Positions 1-7,413 of a stretch of DNA of 64,000 nucleotides are shown piece after piece. Numbering within the stretch: position 1 is the first letter of the stretch; every line of letters starts with the position of its first letter. The translations under genes were made by a program, and so were the position numbers. The notes under the pieces were generated by a model. It saw only the letters and a program-made list of their open reading frames with translations, was not told the DNA's origin and made no database searches. Source of the DNA: Sphingomonas sp. S2M10 (GTDB lineage: Bacteria; Pseudomonadota; Alphaproteobacteria; Sphingomonadales; Sphingomonadaceae); the NCBI RefSeq assembly GCF_012650175.1, contig NZ_JAAILI010000079.1, positions 62,001 to 126,000 of the forward strand, given 5' to 3'.

Positions 1-1
1 G

Positions 2-124
2 GGCTATCAGGCCGATGTGCGCCGCTACTTCCGCTGGCTGGAGGGGCGTGTGCTCTATGCCGAGCAGACCGCCTACCCCGCGCTTGCCCGACTCATTTCA
101 TCGTCAAAACGATCAACCTGCTGA
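2..124 (+). CDS. C-terminal fragment of a hemerythrin-like protein (partial)
   Basis: The frame is open from the first bases of the window and stops with TGA at 122-124. The visible tail contains DVRRYFRWLEGRVLYAEQTAYPAL, broken here as RRYFRWLEGR then AEQTAYPAL, whose E-x-x-x-YP ending resembles the last helix of hemerythrin-type proteins. The gene starts upstream of the window. A competing frame runs to TAG at 133-135 but its translation is Cys/Pro/Leu-rich and unconvincing. The next gene, 33 bases downstream of this stop, has a similar helical H/E pattern, so the two may form a pair. Family assignment is tentative. Confidence 0.4.
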   Translation, partial: GYQADVRRYFRWLEGRVLYAEQTAYPALARLISSSKRSTC

Positions 125-157
125 AACGCCGCTAGAATGGCCTCAGGAAGGATGCTG

Positions 158-580
158 ATGCCATTTACCTCGCTCTACGCCACGACCCAAGAACTCACCG
201 ACGCCGCCAAGGCGCTGTACCTACTCGACGCCCGACCGACCGCCGCTGCACTGGATGCCGCCCGTAACCGCCTGCTCGACGCGATCCGGGCGCACAGCCT
301 GACCAAGGACCGGCTGCTGCTCCAGACGCTGCGGGAAAGCGAGGATTGCGCGCACCTGGCAATGGCGCGCCGCACGACCGAACAGGACCTGGAATGGCGG
401 CAGCGCATGCTCGACCATTTCGTCGCCTGGCCGCTCCGCAAGATCCACGCCGATCCGCACGGCCATCGCGCCGCCGCCCATCGCATGCTGCGCCTGTGCG
501 AGCGACGCGCCGCGCACCAGGAGCAACTGCTGCTACCGATGGCGGAGGAAGCGCTGCGGCAGCGCCCCCTCGCCGCCTGA
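158..580 (+). CDS. Hemerythrin-like helical protein, hypothetical
   Basis: A 140-residue, apparently all-helical, His- and Arg-rich protein. The C-terminal part contains H-Q-E-Q-L-L-L-P (H-x-x-E-x-x-x-P spacing), the arrangement seen in hemerythrin domains that bind a diiron centre; the full set of ligands is not clearly present, so iron binding is inference. Three in-frame ATGs occur at 137, 152 and 158; AGGAAGG at 145-151 sits six bases before the ATG at 158 and abuts the one at 152, so 158 is preferred. The gene ends next to the convergent oxidoreductase gene (stop codons at 578-580 and 581-583). Confidence 0.55.
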   Translation: MPFTSLYATTQELTDAAKALYLLDARPTAAALDAARNRLLDAIRAHSLTKDRLLLQTLRESEDCAHLAMARRTTEQDLEWRQRMLDHFVAWPLRKIHADPHGHRAAAHRMLRLCERRAAHQEQLLLPMAEEALRQRPLAA

Positions 581-1591
581 TCAGGCGGGCCGGCCGGGGA
601 TCGTCAGCACGATCTTGCCGACATGCTCGCCCGCTTCCATCCGCCGGTGCGCCGCGGGCGCCTCGGCCAGCGGGAAGGTGCGATCGATGATCGGCCTGAG
701 CTTGCCCTCGGCGACCAGCGGCCAGACATGGCGGCGTAATTCGTCGGCAAGCAGCGACTTGAACTCCACCGAGCGCGGCCGCAGCGTCGATCCCGTCAGC
801 GTCAGGCGGCGACGCATCACGTCCCAGACGGGAATCGTCGCGGTCGCCCCGCCCTGCACCGCGATCGATACGTGACGGCCGTCCTCGGCCAGGCACTGGA
901 GGTTCCGCGCGACATAGTCGCCGCCGACCATGTCGATCACGACCTCCACGCCCTTGCCGCCAGTGAAGGCCTTCACTTCCTCGACGAAATCCTGCGTCTT
1001 GTAGTTGATCGCCAGGTCCGCGCCGAGGTCGCGTGCCGCCGCGCACTTTTCATCCGAACCGGCGGTAACCAGGATCGTCAGCCCGAATAGCTTGGCCAGC
1101 GCGATCGCCATCGTGCCGATGCCGCTGGTGCCGCCATGGACCAGCACGGTTTCTCCCGGCTGCGCCCAACCGCGATCGAACAGGTTCGACCAGACGGTGA
1201 ACAGCGTCTCGGGCAACGCCGCCGCTTCGACCAGGCTCAGCCCCTCGGGCACTTCCAGGCACTGGCCGGCGGGTGCCACCGCATATTCGGCATAGGCGCC
1301 GCCCGCGATCAGCGCGCAGACCTGGCGGCCCATCAGCGACTCGTCGACGCCCGTGCCCAGCGCGACCACCGTTCCTGCGATCTCCATGCCCAGAATCGAG
1401 GGCGCGCCCGGCGGCGGCGGATATTTGCCCTGCCGCTGCAGCACTTCCGGACGGTTCACGCCGGCAGCGGCGACCTGCACCAGCACCTCGCCCGAGCCCG
1501 GTGCGGGAACGGGTCGTTCGACGGGAACAAGGACTTCGGGGCCGCCCGGCGCATCGGGGTCGATGGCCAGCATCAATTCGGCTGCGATCAT
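581..1591 (-). CDS. NAD(P)H quinone oxidoreductase, PIG3/zeta-crystallin type
   Basis: A medium-chain dehydrogenase/reductase of 336 residues. The N-terminal GroES-like half shows GGPEVL, VNRPEVLQRQGKYPPPPG and LGMEIAGTVVALG; the Rossmann half shows VLVHGGTSGIGTMAIALAK and VIDMVGGDY. There are no structural or catalytic zinc ligands, as expected for the TP53I3-like quinone oxidoreductase family (NAD(P)H-dependent reduction of quinones, cytosolic). The start at 1591 gives MIAAELML; an internal ATG at 1573 giving MLAIDPDA is also possible and neither has a strong Shine-Dalgarno sequence. It diverges from the DUF1192 gene across a region with two possible -35 boxes. Confidence 0.88.
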   Translation of the reverse strand: MIAAELMLAIDPDAPGGPEVLVPVERPVPAPGSGEVLVQVAAAGVNRPEVLQRQGKYPPPPGAPSILGMEIAGTVVALGTGVDESLMGRQVCALIAGGAYAEYAVAPAGQCLEVPEGLSLVEAAALPETLFTVWSNLFDRGWAQPGETVLVHGGTSGIGTMAIALAKLFGLTILVTAGSDEKCAAARDLGADLAINYKTQDFVEEVKAFTGGKGVEVVIDMVGGDYVARNLQCLAEDGRHVSIAVQGGATATIPVWDVMRRRLTLTGSTLRPRSVEFKSLLADELRRHVWPLVAEGKLRPIIDRTFPLAEAPAAHRRMEAGEHVGKIVLTIPGRPA

Positions 1592-1630
1592 TCGGTTCGT
1601 CGCTTTTTGGCCTAAGGGGAACTTCGGGGC

Positions 1631-1659
1631 CTTATTGACATCGCCCCCCTCAGGGTCAA
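1631..1659. promoter_or_regulatory. Divergent promoter region between quinone oxidoreductase and DUF1192 genes
   Basis: TTGACA at 1635-1640 can serve as a -35 box toward the DUF1192 gene (start 1671). On the minus strand TTGACC (complement of 1654-1659) followed after 17 bases by AATAAG (complement of 1631-1636) gives a -35/-10 pair toward the oxidoreductase. The two TTGAC half-sites are inverted about 15 bases apart, so a single regulator could cover both. No transcription start is proved. Confidence 0.35.
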
Positions 1660-1670
1660 CGTTTCCTCGC

Positions 1671-1868
1671 ATGGACGCCGACGAAAATCTTCCGCGTCGA
1701 TCCGACGATCTCGCGGCGCAGCTGGCCAGCCAGGACCTCGACCCCTTTTCGGTGGCCGAGCTGGAAGCGCGCATCCGGCTGCTCGAGACCGAGATCCTCC
1801 GATGTCGAGAAAAGATTCAACGCGCCGTTCACCATCGTGCAAGCGCTGACGCTCTATTTAAGAGATGA
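1671..1868 (+). CDS. DUF1192 family protein
   Basis: A 65-residue acidic protein. The core LDPFSVAELEARIRLLETEI followed by a predicted helix ending ADALFKR matches DUF1192, a small alphaproteobacterial family of unknown role that is a short amphipathic or coiled-coil helix. The start at 1671 follows the TTGACA box at 1635-1640 and yields the usual family length. It stands alone, 138 bases upstream of clpA. Between them is an inverted repeat (gcaccgga at 1877-1884, tccggtgc at 1908-1915) with a 23-base loop and no U-run, which is too weak to call a terminator. Confidence 0.8.
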   Translation: MDADENLPRRSDDLAAQLASQDLDPFSVAELEARIRLLETEILRCREKIQRAVHHRASADALFKR

Positions 1869-2006
1869 GCGTCAAGGCACCGGAATTGGGGCGATACGCC
1901 ACGATCCTCCGGTGCGGGGCCGCAGCGCTTGATGCGGGGCCTGCCACTCCCGACATAGGGGAAGACGGGCTCAGCACCCTTTCGGCCCGACTGGAGTTGT
2001 ATCCGA

Positions 2007-4328
2007 ATGCCTAGTTTCGCCTCCGCTCTCGAAGCCACCCTCCACAAGGCGCTCGAGGCTGCGTCCTCGCGCCGGCACGAATATGCGACGCTCGAGCATC
2101 TCCTGCTCGCGCTGATCGACGACGAACATGCCTCGAAGGTAATGGGCGCGTGCGGGGTGGACCTGGGCGAGCTGAAGACCACCGTGGCGCACTATCTCGA
2201 TACCGAGCTGGAAGCGCTGAAGGTGGACAACGCCACCGATCCCTCTCCCACCAGCGGGTTCCAGCGCGTCGTCCAGCGCGCGATCCTGCACGTCCAGTCC
2301 TCGGGCCGCGACGAAGTGACCGGCGCCAATGTGCTGGTCGCGCTGTTCAGCGAGCGCGAGAGCTATGCAGTCTATTTCCTGCAGCAACAGGACATGAGCC
2401 GGCTCGATGCCGTCAGCTTCATCAGCCACGGCGTCGGCAAGGGCGGCACCACGCCCACCGAGGCGAGCACCCCCAAGGGCGCCGCCGAGGAAGACAAGTC
2501 GAACAAGCAGGAGGCGAAGACGGGCAAGGGTGAGAGCGCGCTCAAGCAATTCACCGTCGACCTCAACGAGAAGGCCAAGATCGGCAAGGTCGATCCGCTG
2601 ATCGGCCGCGCCGCCGAGGTCGACCGCACCGTCCAGATCCTGTGCCGGCGCAGCAAGAACAACCCGCTGTACGTGGGCGATCCCGGCGTCGGCAAGACCG
2701 CCATCGCCGAGGGCCTGGCGCGCAAGATCGTCGAGGGCGAAGTGCCCGACGTGCTCAAGGAAGCGGTGATCTACTCGCTCGACATGGGCGCGCTGCTCGC
2801 CGGCACCCGCTATCGCGGCGACTTCGAGGAGCGCCTCAAGCAGGTCGTCTCGGAGCTTGAGAAGCTGCCGCACGCGGTGCTGTTCATCGACGAGATCCAC
2901 ACCGTGATCGGTGCGGGTGCGACCAGCGGCGGCGCGATGGATGCGTCGAACCTGCTCAAGCCGGCGCTGTCGGGCGGCTCGATCCGCTGCATCGGCTCGA
3001 CCACCTACAAGGAATTCCGCAACCATTTCGAGAAGGACCGCGCGCTGCTCCGCCGCTTCCAGAAGATCGACGTCAACGAGCCGTCGGTCGAGGATACGGT
3101 GAAGATCCTGGCCGGCCTGCGCTCGGCGTTCGAGCAGCACCATTCGGTGAAGTACACCCCCGACGCGATCAAATCGGCGGTCGAGCTGTCGGCGCGCTAC
3201 ATCAACGACCGCAAGCTGCCGGACAAGGCGATCGACGTGATCGACGAGGTCGGCGCGATGCAGATGCTGGTGGCGCCGTCCAAGCGCAAGAAGGTCATCA
3301 CGCCCAAGGAGATCGAGCAGGTCATCGCGACGATGGCGCGCATCCCGGCCAAGACCGTCTCGTCGGACGACACCCGCGTGCTCGCCAATATCGAGCAGGA
3401 TCTGAAGCGCGTGGTGTTCGGCCAGGACAAGGCGATCGAGGTGCTCTCCTCGGCGATCAAGCTGAGCCGTGCGGGCCTGCGCGATCCGGACAAGCCGATC
3501 GGCAACTATCTGTTCTCGGGGCCCACGGGCGTCGGCAAGACGGAAGTGGCGAAGCAGCTTGCGACGCTGCTCGGCATCCCGCTGCAGCGTTTCGACATGT
3601 CCGAGTACATGGAACGCCACTCGGTCAGCCGGCTGATCGGCGCTCCTCCGGGCTATGTCGGCTATGACCAGGGCGGCTTGCTGACCGACGCGGTCGACCA
3701 GAACCCGCATTCGGTGCTGCTGCTCGACGAGATCGAGAAGGCGCATCCGGACCTGTTCAATATCCTCTTGCAGGTGATGGACAACGGCAAGCTGACCGAC
3801 CACCACGGCAAGACCGTCGACTTCCGCAACACCATCCTCATCCTGACCACCAATGCCGGTGCGTCGGACATGGCGAAGGAAAGCGTGGGCTTCGGCGAGC
3901 TGAGCCGCGAGGACGTGCAGGAAGAGGCGGTGAAGAACCTCTTCACCCCGGAATTCCGCAACCGCCTCGATGCGATCGTGCCGTTCGGCTATCTGCCGCC
4001 GGAAGTCGTCGCACGCGTGGTCGACAAGTTCGTGCTCCAGCTCGAGCTGCAGCTCACCGATCGCGGCGTCCACATCCATCTGGACGAGGAAGCCAAGGCG
4101 TGGCTCACCAAACGCGGCTATGACAAGCTGTACGGCGCGCGCCCGATGGGCCGCCTGATGCAGGAGAAGATCAAGCAACCGCTCGCCGAGGAGCTGCTGT
4201 TCGGCAAGCTCGTCCATGGCGGCGAGGTGAGCGTGAAGCTGAAGGACAATGCGCTGGCGTTCGAAATCACGCCGGCCGCGCCGAAGAAGCCGAAGAAGGG
4301 CAAGAAGGCCGAGCCCGCGGGCGCCTGA
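2007..4328 (+). CDS. clpA: ATP-dependent Clp protease ATP-binding subunit ClpA
   Basis: A 773-residue AAA+ unfoldase that feeds substrates to ClpP in the cytosol. The N-terminal Clp repeat domain occupies about residues 1-145. The first AAA module has Walker A GDPGVGKT near 224-231 and Walker B VLFIDEIH near 291-298; the second has GPTGVGKT near 505-512 and LLLDEIEKAH near 570-579. A VGF tripeptide in AKESVGFGELSRED lies where ClpA/ClpX proteins carry the IGL/IGF loop that docks on ClpP. A Lys/Ala tail follows. The adaptor gene clpS, usually just upstream, is not in the 138-base gap here; the preceding gene is DUF1192. Confidence 0.97.
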   Translation: MPSFASALEATLHKALEAASSRRHEYATLEHLLLALIDDEHASKVMGACGVDLGELKTTVAHYLDTELEALKVDNATDPSPTSGFQRVVQRAILHVQSSGRDEVTGANVLVALFSERESYAVYFLQQQDMSRLDAVSFISHGVGKGGTTPTEASTPKGAAEEDKSNKQEAKTGKGESALKQFTVDLNEKAKIGKVDPLIGRAAEVDRTVQILCRRSKNNPLYVGDPGVGKTAIAEGLARKIVEGEVPDVLKEAVIYSLDMGALLAGTRYRGDFEERLKQVVSELEKLPHAVLFIDEIHTVIGAGATSGGAMDASNLLKPALSGGSIRCIGSTTYKEFRNHFEKDRALLRRFQKIDVNEPSVEDTVKILAGLRSAFEQHHSVKYTPDAIKSAVELSARYINDRKLPDKAIDVIDEVGAMQMLVAPSKRKKVITPKEIEQVIATMARIPAKTVSSDDTRVLANIEQDLKRVVFGQDKAIEVLSSAIKLSRAGLRDPDKPIGNYLFSGPTGVGKTEVAKQLATLLGIPLQRFDMSEYMERHSVSRLIGAPPGYVGYDQGGLLTDAVDQNPHSVLLLDEIEKAHPDLFNILLQVMDNGKLTDHHGKTVDFRNTILILTTNAGASDMAKESVGFGELSREDVQEEAVKNLFTPEFRNRLDAIVPFGYLPPEVVARVVDKFVLQLELQLTDRGVHIHLDEEAKAWLTKRGYDKLYGARPMGRLMQEKIKQPLAEELLFGKLVHGGEVSVKLKDNALAFEITPAAPKKPKKGKKAEPAGA

Positions 4329-4351
4329 GCCTTTCCGATTCGGGAAACGAC

Positions 4352-4383
4352 ATCGGCCCGGGGGAGCGATCCCCCGGGCCGAT
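4352..4383. terminator. Terminator hairpin between clpA and the UrcA-family gene
   Basis: A perfect 14-bp stem (4352-4365 with 4370-4383) closes a GCGA tetraloop 23 bases after the clpA stop. No U-run follows on the plus strand. It lies between convergent genes and could serve both. The loop read in the clpA direction is a GNRA tetraloop. Confidence 0.7.
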
Positions 4384-4428
4384 TGCGTTGTGCGGCGCCC
4401 ACTCCCCGTCGGGGAGAGGTCCTGCGGA

Positions 4429-4752
4429 TCAGCGCGTGGCGCTCGCCACCAGCGTGCCCTGGTTCGCGGCGAGGATCGCGCGCTCGGCGGCCTGGCGAGC
4501 GCTGGCCAGCGCGGCCTTGCGGCAGGCCAGTTCGTCCGCGGTCGGCAGCATCCTGCCGCTTACCGCATCAAGGCGGCACACACGATAGCTCGCCGCGGCA
4601 ACGCGGCGCTGCAGCCGCGTACGGCCCTGCGCGGTCAGCAGTTCGGACGGCTGGTAGGCGACGCGGACAGTCTTGTCCTGACGGGTCTGGGCTTCGGCCG
4701 GAACGGTGGCGATCGTGCCAAGCATTGCGGCCATCACGATGAAACGCTTCAT
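4429..4752 (-). CDS. UrcA family protein, secreted
   Basis: A 107-residue protein with a signal peptide (MKRFIVMAAMLGTIATVPAEAQ, cleavage likely after AEA) followed by VRVAYQPSELLTAQGRTRLQ and AASYRVC, the VxVxYxDLxLxTxxGxxxLxxRVxxAAxxVC pattern of the UrcA family of exported alphaproteobacterial and sphingomonad proteins. Two cysteines (VCRLD and LACRKA) could form a disulfide. Function is unknown. The start at 4752 is chosen because AGGAGG stands just upstream on the minus strand; longer in-frame extensions lack this and would remove the signal peptide from the N-terminus. Confidence 0.85.
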   Translation of the reverse strand: MKRFIVMAAMLGTIATVPAEAQTRQDKTVRVAYQPSELLTAQGRTRLQRRVAAASYRVCRLDAVSGRMLPTADELACRKAALASARQAAERAILAANQGTLVASATR

Positions 4753-4880
4753 GATTGGTCCTCCTGGATTGCGGTGTGTTCGCGACCGTGTCGCGACCGG
4801 TCTCCGCCGGCTGACCGGGCCTTTACGCTCGATTTGGGTCACCCCAATGCAGCATGCGTGACACTTACTTTCAGGAGACA

Positions 4881-4982
4881 TGACACTATTGTTCACGTGC
4901 ATGATAATGCTGCGCCGCAACAACTTACACGGCAACAATCGTTCAATGTAATGGTAAACGGCTACTTACCGCCTGGACATGA
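4881..4982 (+). CDS. Possible small ORF of 33 codons
   Basis: An AGGAG at 4874-4878 lies two bases before ATG at 4881, which is closer than usual. The frame encodes 33 residues with a hydrophobic, Met-rich start (MTLLFTCMIMLRR) and stops at 4980-4982, immediately before the stop of the opposing gene at 4983. The sequence is noticeably more AT-rich than its surroundings. It may be a leader or membrane peptide, or chance; the same 230-base gap must also hold the promoter of the UrcA-family gene. Confidence 0.2.
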
Positions 4983-5237
4983 TCAGCGCTGCGCATTTCC
5001 TATGCGAGTCGCCACGACTACCGGCACATCACAATGCGCATGGCGCACGACGGGGCGATAGGCATTCGCCAGGGGTTCGTCGCGCAGCGCACGCGCACCC
5101 GGAGTTGCGCCGGACGGGGCGGCGTCGACGGGCTGCACCCGCGCATTCTCGCAGCGCGGCTTGCGCGGCACCACCATGGCCTTTGCCGCGGGTGCATCGT
5201 CTCCGGTGATCGACAGCAGCAACAGGACCGTCCACAT
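4983..5237 (-). CDS. Small secreted or anchored hypothetical protein
   Basis: An 84-residue protein with a short hydrophobic N-terminus (MWTVLLLLSITG) and a polar remainder containing two cysteines. GGGAGGA lies five to ten bases upstream of the start at 5237, which supports this frame over the longer overlapping ones. It follows galE on the same strand after 71 bases and may be cotranscribed. I do not recognise the family. Confidence 0.55.
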   Translation of the reverse strand: MWTVLLLLSITGDDAPAAKAMVVPRKPRCENARVQPVDAAPSGATPGARALRDEPLANAYRPVVRHAHCDVPVVVATRIGNAQR

Positions 5238-5308
5238 GGCATCCTCCCGACGCGCCTCGCCTCCTCCGGCGAGCAATGCCGGAGCATAGCGGCCGCGCGG
5301 TCGCCTGC

Positions 5309-6307
5309 CTATCGGCCGCGTTCGGAGAGCTTGCGCTCCCAGGCGAGCGCATCGCGGACGATCTCGCCCAGATCGGCATGTTTGGGCCGCCAGGGCAATG
5401 CCGCCAGGATCGCGCTGTTGTCCGCCACCAGCGCATCGGGATCGCCGGCGCGGCGGCCTTCCAGCTTGCGCGCGATATGGAGGTTGGTCACCCGATCCAC
5501 CGCGTCCAGCACTTCCATCACCGAGAAGCCGCGACCATAGCCGCAGTTCAGCGTGTGGCTCTCGTCCGGCCGCGCGATCAGCAGGTCGAGCGCGTCGACA
5601 TGCGCGGCGGCGAGATCGCTGACATGGATGTAATCGCGCACCCCGGTGCCGTCGCCGGTCGCGAAATCGGTGCCGAATACGCTGACATGGTCGCGCTTGC
5701 CGGTCGCCGCCTCCACCGCGACCTTGATCAGGTGTGTGGCACCCGCGGTCGACTGGCCGGTGCGCCCCTTGGGGTCGGCACCCGCGACGTTGAAATAGCG
5801 CAGCGCGCAATAGTTGAGCGGATGCGCGGCGGCGACGTCCTTCAGCATGATCTCGGTCATCAGCTTGGACATGCCATAGGGGTTGATCGGCTGCTTGGGG
5901 CTGTCCTCGCGCACCGGCACCCGCTCGGGGGTCCCATAGGTCGCTGCGGTCGAGGAAAAGATGAAATGGCGGACGCCCTCGGCCACCACGCTTTCCAGCA
6001 GCGCGCGGCTGGCGACGGTGTTGTTGCGGTAATATTTGAGCGGATCCTTCACCGATTCCGGCACCACCACCGATCCGGCGAAATGCATCACCGCGATCAC
6101 GCCATGTGCGCGGATCGCCCCGCGCACCGCCTCGCCATCGTCGATGTTCGCCACGACCAGCGCGGCGCGGGGATCCACCGCCCAGTCGAACCCGGTCACC
6201 AGATTGTCGACCACCACCACGCGCCAGCCGGCGTCGAGCAGCGCCAGCACCGCATGGCTGCCGATATAGCCCGCACCACCCGTCACCAGCACCGCACCGT
6301 CCCGCAT
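5309..6307 (-). CDS. galE: UDP-glucose 4-epimerase
   Basis: A 332-residue extended short-chain dehydrogenase that interconverts UDP-glucose and UDP-galactose, supplying sugars for envelope and exopolysaccharide. It shows the NAD-binding TGGAGYIGSH at residues 7-16, HFAGSVVVPESV, the catalytic SSTAATYG and YGMSK (Y-x-x-x-K), ALRYFNVAGAD, and RDYIHVSDLA. The start at 6307 places the Rossmann motif at the normal distance and is preceded by GAGG. It diverges from msrA. No other sugar genes are beside it. Confidence 0.96.
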   Translation of the reverse strand: MRDGAVLVTGGAGYIGSHAVLALLDAGWRVVVVDNLVTGFDWAVDPRAALVVANIDDGEAVRGAIRAHGVIAVMHFAGSVVVPESVKDPLKYYRNNTVASRALLESVVAEGVRHFIFSSTAATYGTPERVPVREDSPKQPINPYGMSKLMTEIMLKDVAAAHPLNYCALRYFNVAGADPKGRTGQSTAGATHLIKVAVEAATGKRDHVSVFGTDFATGDGTGVRDYIHVSDLAAAHVDALDLLIARPDESHTLNCGYGRGFSVMEVLDAVDRVTNLHIARKLEGRRAGDPDALVADNSAILAALPWRPKHADLGEIVRDALAWERKLSERGR

Positions 6308-6376
6308 CACGTCATCCTCATTGTTCCGCCTCGGCTCCACCCTATCTTGGGGCCACAAGCAAGGAGTTCCTGAGAC

Positions 6377-6922
6377 ATGACCATCGAAACGGCGACGCTC
6401 GCCGGCGGCTGCTTCTGGTGCACGGAAGCCGTGTTCAACGACGTCATCGGCGTGCAGGGCGTCGAGAGCGGCTATATCGGCGGCACCAAGGAAAACCCGA
6501 CCTACAAGGAAGTCTGCACCGGCGACACCGGCCATGCCGAGGCGATCCGGGTGAGCTTCGACACCGATGTGGTGAGCTATGGCGAGATCCTCGACATCTT
6601 CCTCGCCACCCATGATCCGACCCAGCTCAACCGCCAGGGCAACGACATCGGCACCCAGTATCGCTCGGCGATCTTCCCGCATTCGGCCGAGCAGGAGCGC
6701 GAAGCGCTGGACGCGATCGAGCGCGCGCGTCCCGATTGGCCGCAGCCCATCGTCACCACGATCGAGCCGCTCGGCCAGTGGTGGCCGGCCGAGGACTATC
6801 ACCAGGAATATTGGCAGGGCGAAGGCCAGCGGAACCCCTATTGCCTGGCGGTGATCCCGCCCAAGCTCCGCAAGCTGCGCAAGAGCTTCGCCAACCGCAC
6901 CAAAGAGGGCGCAGCCGCATAA
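6377..6922 (+). CDS. msrA: Peptide-methionine (S)-S-oxide reductase MsrA
   Basis: A 181-residue enzyme that reduces methionine-S-sulfoxide in proteins. The hallmark GGCFWCTE lies at residues 10-17 with catalytic Cys12. SGYIGG, YKEVCTGDTGHAEAI, THDPTQLNRQGNDIGTQYRS and YHQEYW are all present. A cysteine near residue 157 could act in recycling. AAGGAG at 6361-6366 precedes the start by ten bases. The stop codon lies inside a hairpin (6905-6934). Confidence 0.96.
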   Translation: MTIETATLAGGCFWCTEAVFNDVIGVQGVESGYIGGTKENPTYKEVCTGDTGHAEAIRVSFDTDVVSYGEILDIFLATHDPTQLNRQGNDIGTQYRSAIFPHSAEQEREALDAIERARPDWPQPIVTTIEPLGQWWPAEDYHQEYWQGEGQRNPYCLAVIPPKLRKLRKSFANRTKEGAAA

Positions 6923-6934
6923 GGCCGCGCCCTC
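6905..6934 (+). terminator. Hairpin spanning the msrA stop codon
   Basis: GAGGGCGC at 6905-6912 pairs with GCGCCCTC at 6927-6934, and three further inner pairs follow one mismatch, leaving loop gcataa that contains the TAA. No U-run follows. It is a plausible terminator or RNA-stabilising stem. Confidence 0.4.
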
Positions 6935-7413
6935 CCACGGGGGTGTTCGAGACCGCGGCCGGCTTGCGAGGCTGGCCGCGGATACGAAGGCGCGCAGGGC
7001 TGCGGGGGCAACTCGGCGCCATTCGGGTTCCGCACTCGTTCGATGACTCGACCGGTCGGCATACTGCCCGCAACCAGGCGCCACAGCACGCGAACGATCG
7101 TCCACCAGTTGCCGCAACGCTTGTCTTTGTTTCGCAAGCTTTCCGGCTGCTCGGAACCTAGGAGGTGATCACCGGCTGTAAAGGCAAGATTGTATACGCG
7201 ATACTCAAATTGAGATGAACGAACAGAATCATCCGCTTTGGAGTGATACCGCAGAAGACAAACGTTTGGCTTATTTGCGCTATTGGTCAGGTCAGTTCAA
7301 TTTGCCGGAAGCTTTGGTCGCGGGGTCAAGCCTGTGATAGCAACCAGCCCCGCACCGGATCGACAGCAACGCCTCCCGGCACATGCCCGCATTCAAATCC
7401 CATGCGATGCTTC
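6923..7413. other. Gene-poor stretch of unknown content
   Basis: No confident gene occurs in 491 bases. The first 220 are GC-rich; a TTG-initiated minus-strand frame (7137 down to 6838) encodes NWWTIVRVLWRLVAG then a Pro/Arg-rich tail, overlaps the end of msrA and is not assigned. At 7160-7170 the plus strand reads AGGAGGTGATC, an exact complement of the 16S rRNA 3' end, with no start codon nearby. From about 7170 to 7340 the DNA is more AT-rich and holds a small frame (7215-7337). The block could be a gene remnant or a structured RNA. Confidence 0.5.
7215..7337 (+). CDS. Possible 40-codon ORF, unlike its neighbours in composition
   Basis: ATG at 7215 opens a 40-residue frame that stops with TGA at 7335-7337. 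The peptide is protein-like (AEDKRLAYLRYWSGQFNLP) and uses many A/T-ending codons, unlike neighbouring genes. It has no good Shine-Dalgarno sequence; the strong AGGAGGTGATC is 44 bases upstream. It may be the surviving start of a transferred gene or a genuine small protein. Confidence 0.3.
   Translation: MNEQNHPLWSDTAEDKRLAYLRYWSGQFNLPEALVAGSSL

Noticed and set aside
1877..1915. Inverted repeat before clpA as a terminator
   Set aside because: Only 8-bp arms with a 23-base loop and no U-run.
1971..4217. Long minus-strand frame opposite clpA (over 700 codons)
   Set aside because: Produced by codon bias on the antisense strand; its translation is Arg/Leu/Asp/His-rich without motifs, while the plus strand is unmistakable ClpA.
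7150..7175. 16S rRNA 3'-end fragment on the minus strand
   Set aside because: Only the 11-base GATCACCTCCT matches; the flanking bases differ from 16S rRNA, so it is not a rRNA piece.
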